NCBI RefSeq assembly: GCF_002115785.1
Contig: NZ_JFJY01000010.1
Location: forward strand, 62,001-126,000
From: Thalassospira sp. MCCC 1A03138
GTDB taxonomy: Bacteria > Pseudomonadota > Alphaproteobacteria > Rhodospirillales > Thalassospiraceae
DNA: 64,000 bases
Direction of reading: 5' to 3'
This document shows positions 24,980 to 32,715 of the stretch, piece after piece (position 1 is the first letter of the stretch; the number at the start of each line of letters is the position of its first letter). The notes below the pieces were generated by a model. The model was not told where the DNA came from. It made no database searches and was given only the letters and a program-made list of their open reading frames with translations. A program made the position numbers and the translations under genes.

Positions 24980-26647
24980 TTAGGTGGTTTGACGTCCGTC
25001 GACAAATTCGCCGTCACGGACATGATAGATCGTATCGGCGGTATCAAACCAGCGATCATCATGGGTCACACAGATGATGATCTTGCCCTGTTTGCGCAAG
25101 GAGGGCAGGATTTTTTCATAGAAGACCGAGCGGAAATGCGGGTCCTGATCGGCGGCCCATTCATCAAGGACAAGAACCGGCTTTTCTTCGAGCAGGGCCG
25201 CAATCAGGGCAAGGCGTTTGCGTTGCCCCTGTGACAGCGAGGTCGTTGAAAAGGCGTTGTCATCGAGTTCAACCTTGTCGTCGATTTCCATCTGTTTGAG
25301 CAGTGTTTGAACCCGCTTCGGATCGATATCATCAATGCCGTAGAGTTCGCGAAACAGGTGATAGTCCGACAGCACGGTCGCGAAATGATCGCGATAAAGC
25401 TGCAGGGCGTCGGTCGGCACCGGGCAGTCATTGACCATGATTGATCCGCCTGCCGCCGGGCGAAGGCCGGTCAGGACCGCGATGATCGTCGATTTTCCCG
25501 CCCCATTGCCGCCGGTGATAAAGGTGATTTCACCCTTTTTGAAGGTGGCGTTGATCGGGCCGACGGCAAAACCCGGGCTGTCCGACGTGCCGGGATAGGA
25601 GAAACGAACGTCACGCAGGCTGATTTCGGCGATATTGCCAAGGGCATCCTGGAATTTTTTTAGGGTTTCGGGCGATGACGTGCCGTTCGTGGCCTCCTGC
25701 GCGTGTTGGGCGTCAAGGGCGTCTTCGAGCTGATCATCGATATCCTTGATCTTGCGTAGTGCCACATCGGAATCAGTAAAGCTGGGCACGGCGGCAACCA
25801 CCGCCCCGATCGGGCCGATCATGAACAGGGCCGCGGTCGTGGTTTGCACGGCAACGTCATGATAGTCCGATGTGAAAATCGGAACGATGAACACCATGGC
25901 CGCCATCATCCCGTAGAAAGCCAGCTGGATCAGGGCGAATTCGCGCGACCACTGGGCCTTGACCACGGATTTGGTATCGCGTGCCCGGATGGATCGCTCA
26001 TTGAGCGCACCCAGAAGTGCGGCACGACGCCGACTGTTCATTTTGACTTCCTTGAAGCCATGCAGAAGATCGGACAACCCGCCAAAGAGCAGGTTTTCAT
26101 CATCAATCGCATCACGGGTCGCATCATTGATTTTACGGATGCGTTGCAGGTGGATGGTCGAAACCACGATGGCCAGAACCGAAATCATCACAAAGGCAAA
26201 GGTCGACAGCCACGCAAGATAGGCCGCGACACAGATGATCAGGACCACCTGCTGTACGCCGTTCAGCATCAGGGGCAGGGCGGCGGATACGGTTTGCATT
26301 TCCTGGGTCAGCGCGGTTTGAACCGCACCCTGTCCGACCCTGGATAGGGTATCGGGGGCGGCTTTTCGCACGCGATCAAACATGCCAAGGCGAAGCTGAT
26401 GGAGGATGTGTTCCACCTCGGCGGCGATCATGTCGCTGGATTTCTTCTGGGCCCAGATATAGCCGATCAGCGACAGGCCCATCATGCCGAGATAGCGCAT
26501 GCTGGCAACGCCGTCTTCGGCCTGTTCGGCGGCGAGGTTGACGATGATCAGTACCATGGTGGTGGCAATCGATGCCAGTGACAGCAGGCCCACGGCATGG
26601 CGCAGATCGATGCGGGTTCTGGATCGCAGAAGATCAATAAGCAGCAT
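24980..26647 (-). CDS. Cyclic-peptide-type ABC exporter (SyrD/PvdE family), copy 1
   Basis: A 555-residue half-transporter: about six membrane helices in residues 15-290, then an ATPase. Walker A is GGNGAGKST (near 380), the signature LSQGQRKRLALIAALLE, and the Walker B region VLVLDEWAADQDPHFRSVFYEKILP, whose DEWAADQDP form is characteristic of the SyrD/PvdE/YojI group that exports nonribosomal or cyclic peptides. The ATPase His is in CVTHDDRWF. A second, related transporter is encoded three bases upstream, so a heterodimer or two exporters are both possible. It converges with the thioesterase gene across an 10-base gap. Confidence 0.93.
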   Translation of the reverse strand: MLLIDLLRSRTRIDLRHAVGLLSLASIATTMVLIIVNLAAEQAEDGVASMRYLGMMGLSLIGYIWAQKKSSDMIAAEVEHILHQLRLGMFDRVRKAAPDTLSRVGQGAVQTALTQEMQTVSAALPLMLNGVQQVVLIICVAAYLAWLSTFAFVMISVLAIVVSTIHLQRIRKINDATRDAIDDENLLFGGLSDLLHGFKEVKMNSRRRAALLGALNERSIRARDTKSVVKAQWSREFALIQLAFYGMMAAMVFIVPIFTSDYHDVAVQTTTAALFMIGPIGAVVAAVPSFTDSDVALRKIKDIDDQLEDALDAQHAQEATNGTSSPETLKKFQDALGNIAEISLRDVRFSYPGTSDSPGFAVGPINATFKKGEITFITGGNGAGKSTIIAVLTGLRPAAGGSIMVNDCPVPTDALQLYRDHFATVLSDYHLFRELYGIDDIDPKRVQTLLKQMEIDDKVELDDNAFSTTSLSQGQRKRLALIAALLEEKPVLVLDEWAADQDPHFRSVFYEKILPSLRKQGKIIICVTHDDRWFDTADTIYHVRDGEFVDGRQTT

Positions 26648-26649
26648 GA

Positions 26650-28299
26650 TCAGATCCTTCCACGCGGGTCGTTGCGGTCAATTTCGTGCAGGGTGCCTGC
26701 TTCGAGATGCAGGCGGCGGTCGGCAGCATCGAAATAATGGTCGTCATGGGTGACGGCGATGATGGTTGTGCCGCGTGCCTTTATCTGTGGCAGGATTTCG
26801 TAATAGAATTTTTTACGGAAATACGGGTCCTGATCGGCGGCCCATTCATCGAGAACAAGGATCGGGCGATGTTCGAGCAGGGCGGTGATCAGGCCCAGCC
26901 GTTTGCGTTGCCCGGCCGACAGGGCGGTGGAAACGAATTTGCCATCGCGAATGCCCGTCACATGGGACAGTTCAAACAGGTTCAGCCAGTGGGAGGCTTC
27001 GTCGGGATCAATTTCGGCCGATCCGTGCAATTCCGAAAACAGGTGGAAATCGGAAAACACGGTGGCGATCTTGTCACGGAAGGACGCGATGGTTTGCGCG
27101 CCAAGCTGGATATCATCAAACCGGATGGCCCCGGATACCGGCCGATAAAGGGCGGTCAGAAGCTTGATCAGGGTCGATTTTCCCGCCCCGTTGCCGCCGG
27201 TAATAAAGATCAGTTCGCCCTTTTTGACCGAGAGGCTGATCGGGCCAAGCATGAAGCCGTGGCGCGGGTCGCGGTTGGGATAGGTAAAGCAGACATCCTC
27301 GAACGCGATATTTGAAAATGTATCGGGCAGTCTGGTGCCGTTTTCTTCAACCGGTTCGGCAATCGCGCGCAAATCCTGTGACAGGGTGACCATGCGCGCA
27401 GCAGCCTGTTCCGCCGAACCCAGCACCGCCATTGCCTGCACCACGGTGCTGATCGGGCCGATCATGAACAGGACGGCCGTGCTGACCTTTGATATCGTTG
27501 ATCCGAAATTGTCGGCATAGACCGGCACGATAAAGACGATCACGGCCAGCAGGACATAAAAGGCCGTCATACCCATGATCATCTGCCGAAACATCAGGCT
27601 GTGGGTTTCAGCGGTGATCTGTTCCTTTTGCAGTGAGTTTGCCGAAAAGGCATTGAAAAGGGTGCTGCTGCGCGACGACCACATGCGAACTTCGCGGATG
27701 CCGGAAAACAGATCGGCAATCTTGCCAAACAGGGCATTTTCGGCGTGATGGAGTTTGCCAAACCACATGCCGAGTTCTTTGCCCATGCGCAGGTAAATGA
27801 CGATCCCGGCCCCGATCACCAGCACGATCAGGAAAAAGGCCAGCGTGGAGAGCCAGAAAACATAGCACATTACCGCAACGACCAGCAGAAGGGATCGGAA
27901 CGACATGCCGATCATGTGCGAGTTTTGCGAAATGACCTGTGTGCTTTGGGTAATGCTGTCAAACAGGCGGGCTTGACCAAAGGTTTCAAGCTGTGCAAAG
28001 TCGGCATGCGCAATCTGATCAAGCAGTTTGCGGCGCACCTTGTCGATGCCCTGTTCGATCTGGGTCGAGATATTGGCGAGCAGGAAAACTTCGGCCAGGA
28101 AATAGACGACGGCAAGGGCGATGAAGCCGCCTGCCAGAAGCCAGTCAACCCGGTCCACGCCGTTATCGGCGATGCCTTCGGCGGCGGTATTGACGAGCCC
28201 CAGCAGAACCGCACTGCCCGCACCCGATAGCGCACCGGCAAAGGCAAGCCGGGCCATCAGTCTGTTATCTCCCCAAGACAACAGTTCAAGCAATTTCAT
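26650..28299 (-). CDS. Cyclic-peptide-type ABC exporter (SyrD/PvdE family), copy 2
   Basis: About 549 residues, starting MKLLELLSWG at ATG 28299; a longer reading frame from 28383 lacks family sequence. Six membrane segments lie in 15-290. Walker A is GGNGAGKST near 370, the signature LSAGQRKRLGLITALLE, and Walker B VLVLDEWAADQDPYFRKKFYYEILP; the switch His is in AVTHDDHYF. Overall layout matches copy 1 but the two differ at most membrane positions, so the duplication is old. Both copies keep all ATPase residues. Together with the type II thioesterase and the NRPS-PKS they form a likely export route for a peptide product. Confidence 0.92.
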   Translation of the reverse strand: MKLLELLSWGDNRLMARLAFAGALSGAGSAVLLGLVNTAAEGIADNGVDRVDWLLAGGFIALAVVYFLAEVFLLANISTQIEQGIDKVRRKLLDQIAHADFAQLETFGQARLFDSITQSTQVISQNSHMIGMSFRSLLLVVAVMCYVFWLSTLAFFLIVLVIGAGIVIYLRMGKELGMWFGKLHHAENALFGKIADLFSGIREVRMWSSRSSTLFNAFSANSLQKEQITAETHSLMFRQMIMGMTAFYVLLAVIVFIVPVYADNFGSTISKVSTAVLFMIGPISTVVQAMAVLGSAEQAAARMVTLSQDLRAIAEPVEENGTRLPDTFSNIAFEDVCFTYPNRDPRHGFMLGPISLSVKKGELIFITGGNGAGKSTLIKLLTALYRPVSGAIRFDDIQLGAQTIASFRDKIATVFSDFHLFSELHGSAEIDPDEASHWLNLFELSHVTGIRDGKFVSTALSAGQRKRLGLITALLEHRPILVLDEWAADQDPYFRKKFYYEILPQIKARGTTIIAVTHDDHYFDAADRRLHLEAGTLHEIDRNDPRGRI

Positions 28300-28325
28300 C
28301 TGTTTGCAGTCCCCATAGAACCCGA

Positions 28326-28343
28326 CGCGGGTGTTTGCCCGCG
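28326..28343 (-). other. GC-rich hairpin between lyase gene and exporter gene
   Basis: CGCGGG (28326-28331) and CCCGCG (28338-28343) flank a six-base loop in the 114-bp gap between the diaminopropionate lyase-like gene and the exporter. No T-run follows in the direction of transcription, so it is more likely an RNA stability or attenuation element than a terminator. Confidence 0.3.
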
Positions 28344-28413
28344 ACTGTACCGGTGCCCGGCAGGGCTGTCCAGTCGGTGGCATAACGGAAAGCCTTTTTC
28401 GCGTCGAAAGAAT

Positions 28414-29496
28414 TCAGATCGTTGCGCGGTAGGGCAGCGGAATGGGGCCTTCGCTGTTGATCACAAGCACGTTGCTTTGGGCATTCAGACCAAAACGGGC
28501 GCGAAGATCGTTGTTTTTTGCCACATGCCAAAGCCCGGCAATTCCGGCAATTCCGGTATCCCATGTTTCAAGCGGGGCGTCGCCATTGATCCCGGCGGAA
28601 AGCGCGTTCTGAACCAGAAGGGCAACATCATCATCAATCGCGATGCTTTGGGTGGAGACTTCGCGCAGGATTTCAAATGCCGGAAGACTCGGTTTGCCAC
28701 ATGAAAGCCCGATCATGCGGGTCAGGAGTTTGCCCGGAACCGATGTCAGTTCGCCGGTTGCGAGGCTTGCCTGAATGCAGGCTGCGTTTGTTGCCTCTAC
28801 CGTGCAGACATTCGGTTTCTGGCCGCTTTCATGCCAGAGCCCGATGGCGCAACCCGCCGCCATTCCGCCGACCCCGCATTGCAGGAAAACATGATCGGGG
28901 GTGATGTTTTCAGCCTGAAGCTGCCGGGCGCATTCGATCCCCAGAACCGCGTAACCCGCCATGATGTCGCGGGTAACGTCGAGTTCGTGGCCATAGTCGG
29001 TATCGGTGATCAGAAGCACGTCGGTCGATTGTGAGGCATTTTCGGCGGCAAGGACCGCATCGTCATAGGTGCCATCAATCCGGACGATTTCAGCGCCGTT
29101 ATCGATGATGCGCGTGATGCGGGCCTGATCGACTTCGGACCCGACATAAATCCGCGCATGACAGCCGAATTTCCGGGCCGCCCATGCAACGGCAAGGCCG
29201 TGATTGCCATCGGTTGCGGCGACGGCGGTATAGCCTGCGCATTGGGGGCTTCCGGGGATGAGACCGCGTTTCAAAAGCTGCTGTTTCAGGCCATAGGGGG
29301 CCCCAAGTGCCTTGACCCCGCCGAGACCGAACCGTTTGCTTTCATCCTTGATCCAGACGGTGCCAAGACCCAGTTCGCGGGCCAGGCCAGTGGCGCGGAT
29401 CAGCGGGCTTTGGCAGTATTCCGGCCAGGAGGATATCAGGTCGAAAGCCTGATAAATATCGTTGCGCCCGGGATCAAGGGCGATGATGGACGTCAT
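28414..29496 (-). CDS. PLP-dependent lyase, diaminopropionate ammonia-lyase-like
   Basis: A 360-residue fold-type II PLP enzyme. The PLP lysine is in RFGLGGVKALGAPYGL (Lys62). ATDGNHGLAVAWAARKFG and the phosphate-binding QCGVGGMAAG follow at the positions seen in 2,3-diaminopropionate ammonia-lyase (YgeX/DpaL), which cuts diaminopropionate to pyruvate and ammonia. A strong GGAG site precedes ATG 29496. It is transcribed toward the two exporter genes and might be in one unit with them. It could recycle or remove diaminopropionate or a related beta-substituted amino acid linked to the peptide pathway, or be a plain catabolic enzyme; the context does not settle this. Confidence 0.8.
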   Translation of the reverse strand: MTSIIALDPGRNDIYQAFDLISSWPEYCQSPLIRATGLARELGLGTVWIKDESKRFGLGGVKALGAPYGLKQQLLKRGLIPGSPQCAGYTAVAATDGNHGLAVAWAARKFGCHARIYVGSEVDQARITRIIDNGAEIVRIDGTYDDAVLAAENASQSTDVLLITDTDYGHELDVTRDIMAGYAVLGIECARQLQAENITPDHVFLQCGVGGMAAGCAIGLWHESGQKPNVCTVEATNAACIQASLATGELTSVPGKLLTRMIGLSCGKPSLPAFEILREVSTQSIAIDDDVALLVQNALSAGINGDAPLETWDTGIAGIAGLWHVAKNNDLRARFGLNAQSNVLVINSEGPIPLPYRATI

Positions 29497-29755
29497 CGTC
29501 TTCTCCGAAATCTGGCCGTGGTCCGGTTTTATATTATATGTCCCTGTGGTTTATGAGGGGCGTATGATGTTGCGTCAAACACAATCTGAATATCGACGTT
29601 TGGGCAGGATTGCCGTGAAGATGATTGTGTTAAATCGCTGAGAATAAGGGTATTAATTCATCTTCGCTCTCGACGGGCTTCCCGATGATCCTTTAGGATG
29701 CGGGTAATGGTTCATCACTAACGATGAGTGAACGGTTTTGCGTTTTGAGCTCGGC

Positions 29756-31021
29756 ATGAGAATGATTGCGACCGGTATGCTGGCGATGCTGTTGTCAGCG
29801 GGGGCGACGGGTGCGTATGCGCAGGAAAACGGCACCGCTGCCGAGGACGCAAGTGCCGACATGTCGCCGGTTGACGTGCTGCCGAGTATCGACGTCGACA
29901 CATATGACGATGCCATCATCGACCCGGCAAAATCCAATCCCGATCTGATCAACGGCCTGATTTACAAGCCCGATGCCATTCCGTTGTCGCAATACCGCCG
30001 CCGGGCAAGTGACCCGGCCAGTCTGGCAGCGTTAAGCAATATCGATGTGATTGCCGGTGATGGCCAGACGGAGCGATCCTATTACGCGGCGATTTACAGC
30101 GGCAGTACGAGTGGCGTGTATTTCAAGGTTGCCGCCCAGATTTGCGACATGATGAGCCGGACCTTTGAACGCCATCGGGTGCATTGCGTACCATTGCGAT
30201 CCCAGGGGGTCGGCAGCAATATCCGCCTGATGAAGGAAGGGCGGGTGCAGCTTGCCATCGTGCAGTCGAACAATAACTGGGAAGCGCAGAAGGGTATTGC
30301 GCCGATCCCCGGTGCGCGGTCGGTGATGTCGTTGCATGATGAAATGGGATTGCTGGTGGTGCGCAATGATTCCGATATTGAATCGATCGCTGATCTGCGC
30401 GGCAAACGCATCAATATCGGACCGGAAGGATCGGCATCGCGGGAATTGTGGCTTGAACTTCTGTCGCGATACAAATTGACGCTGGACGATCTTGATACCG
30501 TTTACGGCGTTGCGCAGGATTATAACGAGCTTGGCATCTGCGAGAATTATATCGATGCGTTCGGTCTTTGGATCGGGCATCCGGCGTCGCTGATCGAAGA
30601 TACGCTTGGCTGCGGGGCGCGGGTTGTTGGCATGGGGGGGCCTTTGACCGATGAAATGGTCAAGGCAAACCAGTATTTCTTTAATCAGGTTTTGCCAGCA
30701 AAGACATATAGCGCGCAGGAAGAAGCGATTTCATCCTATGGCTTCAAGGCGTCGCTGATTGCGTATGAACCGGCTGATCCGTATGTGGTGTACTGGATCA
30801 CGCGGATCGTGCATGAAAATATCGACCGGATGAAGGAAATGTATCCGACATTCCGGAGTGTCGTTGCTGACGACATGTTCAAAAAGGGCAATTTCCTGCC
30901 GTTCCATAAGGGGGCAGCGTGTTATTGGGAAACCGATGCGCATGCCTGCGACTGGCAGCCCTATTATCAGCAGGCCGACCCGAAAGGGCAGCGCAAATGG
31001 AATTATACCTATCAGCAATAA
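29756..31021 (+). CDS. TAXI-family solute-binding protein of TRAP-type transport
   Basis: About 421 residues with an N-terminal signal peptide (hydrophobic core to about 22, cleavage after AYA). The body has the TAXI pattern: IYSGSTSGVYFKVAAQICDMM at the start of the first lobe, GSNIRLMKEGRVQLAIVQSN, LRGKRINIGPEGSASRELW and GLWIGHPASLIEDTLGCGARVVG. TAXI proteins bind small acids such as glutamate for TRAP permeases. No TRAP membrane subunit is in the window, so it is an orphan here. ATG 29756 is used; a TTG at 29738 is possible. The 260-bp upstream gap is a divergent promoter region with the lyase gene. Confidence 0.85.
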   Translation: MRMIATGMLAMLLSAGATGAYAQENGTAAEDASADMSPVDVLPSIDVDTYDDAIIDPAKSNPDLINGLIYKPDAIPLSQYRRRASDPASLAALSNIDVIAGDGQTERSYYAAIYSGSTSGVYFKVAAQICDMMSRTFERHRVHCVPLRSQGVGSNIRLMKEGRVQLAIVQSNNNWEAQKGIAPIPGARSVMSLHDEMGLLVVRNDSDIESIADLRGKRINIGPEGSASRELWLELLSRYKLTLDDLDTVYGVAQDYNELGICENYIDAFGLWIGHPASLIEDTLGCGARVVGMGGPLTDEMVKANQYFFNQVLPAKTYSAQEEAISSYGFKASLIAYEPADPYVVYWITRIVHENIDRMKEMYPTFRSVVADDMFKKGNFLPFHKGAACYWETDAHACDWQPYYQQADPKGQRKWNYTYQQ

Positions 31022-31030
31022 GCCGCGACA

Positions 31031-31702
31031 TTAAGCGGACGTAAGCGACGCCCAGCCGATGCGCGGGGCAGTTCCGCGGCCCGATGACTGGCAAAACTGG
31101 CCGATAAATCCGTCATCAAGCAATTTCCGGCAGGTCGCAAGATCGTCGCTGGCGCACCAGATGGCGGTATCAGGGGCGCGGTCGGATTTTGCATCCTGAT
31201 CGGGGCCGATATCCCGTCGCAGCAAGAACCGGTTTCCGCCAAATTTTGCGATCAAGGCATGAATGGCAAGGCCAGTTGATACGGTGCTGATCAGGCTTGG
31301 AAAATTGGTCGGGGCGACGGTGCTGAGCGCGATGGTGCGCCCGCATTTCCGGGCGATTTCGATGCGGTGTTCCACCATCCGGCGTTGCCACCCCTGTCCG
31401 CGCCATTTTGGATCAACGGCGACCCCGTCGATATGGGCGACCTGGCCCAGCAGATCGGGGGGCAGGTGATGGTCGGTGCCGAAATTGGGATCACCATCAC
31501 GCGGCAATCCCAGCACGCAATAGGCCATCAGACGATCATCGTCAAAGACGCCAAAGATTTGCCCGCAGGCATCAAGATGATCGGCAAAGAACTGATCGGT
31601 TTCGGTGGCGGCATTGCCCGGCGGCAGATCGGCGATCACCCTGTGATGCAGGGCGATGATGGCCGGAAGGTGGGATGGATCAAGCCGGGTCAGGGTGCTC
31701 AT
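31031..31702 (-). CDS. GNAT-family N-acetyltransferase
   Basis: A 223-residue acetyltransferase. The acetyl-CoA binding motif A is VAVDPKWRGQGWQRRMVEHRIEIARKCG, with the R/Q-x-x-G-x-G/A pattern RGQGWQ. The acceptor cannot be told. It is the last gene of a four-gene unit and its ATG overlaps the binding-protein stop by four bases. It converges with the TAXI gene across nine bases. Confidence 0.82.
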   Translation of the reverse strand: MSTLTRLDPSHLPAIIALHHRVIADLPPGNAATETDQFFADHLDACGQIFGVFDDDRLMAYCVLGLPRDGDPNFGTDHHLPPDLLGQVAHIDGVAVDPKWRGQGWQRRMVEHRIEIARKCGRTIALSTVAPTNFPSLISTVSTGLAIHALIAKFGGNRFLLRRDIGPDQDAKSDRAPDTAIWCASDDLATCRKLLDDGFIGQFCQSSGRGTAPRIGWASLTSA

Positions 31703-32715
31703 TCGATGACTTCCGCGTAATCAAGCAGCGACAGCGGCGGATAGAGTTTAAGCTTCCGCGCCGATGACAGCCGGATCAGATAGGAAAACCGGTCAAGTGT
31801 TTCGACCGGTATATCGGCCGGCGATATGCCATCGATCAGGATCTGTTCGACCTTGCTGGCGGCAAGGCGGCCGACAAGTTCATAACGGCTGACAAGGCCC
31901 AGCATGGCGTGGCCGTCGCGGACTTCAAGTTCGGTCGCGCTAAAGGCGGCAAGCCCGTTGGCAAAACCGGCATCGGTCAGGGTATCGCGATAATTGCCGA
32001 TGAAATTGTCCGGTCCGATATACAGGATGTCGGCCCCCTTTCTGGCGAGTTCGGCAACGGCAGGGGGAATGTCATCCTGTGAGGGTTCGCCATCGCTGCC
32101 GAGCGGAGCGGCCAGGACTTCGAAGCCCATTTCGCGGCCCAGTTCGGTCAGATCGGCGACGTTGGAAACGGAATTGTCTTCGCGGCTGTTATAGACCACA
32201 CCGAGTTTGTCCATCGGGCGATAGGCACGGATGGCATTGATCTGGGCGGCAAGCGGGGCGATGTGGGTTGCCCCGGTGACATTGGGGCGGCTTTGGCCTG
32301 CAGGGGCAGCAATGCCGGTTTTCCATGGAGATGAAACCATCACATAAACCACCGGAAGGTCGGTAATGTTTTGCGCCGGATCGACGGCATCATATTTGCC
32401 GACCACGGCCGACGTGATCCCGGTGCCCCATGTGTAAACCAGATCGGGTGGGTCTTTGCGGATCTGATCAATGATGGCGGGCACGCGCGACAGATCACGC
32501 GCAACGTCATGAATGGTCAGATCGACGGGGATGTTGTTTTCGTCGAAATAGGCGCGAAATCCCTGTTCGACATTGGTTTCACCCCGCCAAAGGATCATGG
32601 CGATTTTAAGCGGGCCCGGTTGTGATTGTGCATATGCCGCCGGAGCAAAGATTGAGACGGCGATGGCCACAAGAATGCCCAACAGACGAAAAGCGGGGAG
32701 AAGGGAAAAGGTCAT
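31699..32715 (-). CDS. ABC-type binding protein of TrpX/ABC_sub_bind family
   Basis: A 338-residue secreted protein of the PF04392 type. The signal peptide ends with AYAQ near 30; the mature start PLKIAMILWRGETNVEQGF and the hinge VYTWGTGITSAVV are typical. Such proteins bind tryptophan/tyrosine-like or other small ligands and usually travel with their own permease genes, which are missing here. Instead it sits between a sensor-like MFS transporter and a GNAT enzyme with ATGA overlaps on both sides. It may present ligand to the membrane receptor or transporter of the same operon; this is inference. Confidence 0.8.
   Translation of the reverse strand: MTFSLLPAFRLLGILVAIAVSIFAPAAYAQSQPGPLKIAMILWRGETNVEQGFRAYFDENNIPVDLTIHDVARDLSRVPAIIDQIRKDPPDLVYTWGTGITSAVVGKYDAVDPAQNITDLPVVYVMVSSPWKTGIAAPAGQSRPNVTGATHIAPLAAQINAIRAYRPMDKLGVVYNSREDNSVSNVADLTELGREMGFEVLAAPLGSDGEPSQDDIPPAVAELARKGADILYIGPDNFIGNYRDTLTDAGFANGLAAFSATELEVRDGHAMLGLVSRYELVGRLAASKVEQILIDGISPADIPVETLDRFSYLIRLSSARKLKLYPPLSLLDYAEVIE

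Noticed and set aside
28300-28413. Cobalamin or other riboswitch ahead of the exporter gene
   Set aside because: Only a 6-bp GC hairpin is evident; none of the conserved riboswitch boxes can be read and the gap is short.
29738-29755. TTG start extending the TAXI-type protein by six residues
   Set aside because: The ATG at 29756 gives a normal signal peptide; the extension adds acidic residue before the hydrophobic core and has no better ribosome site.
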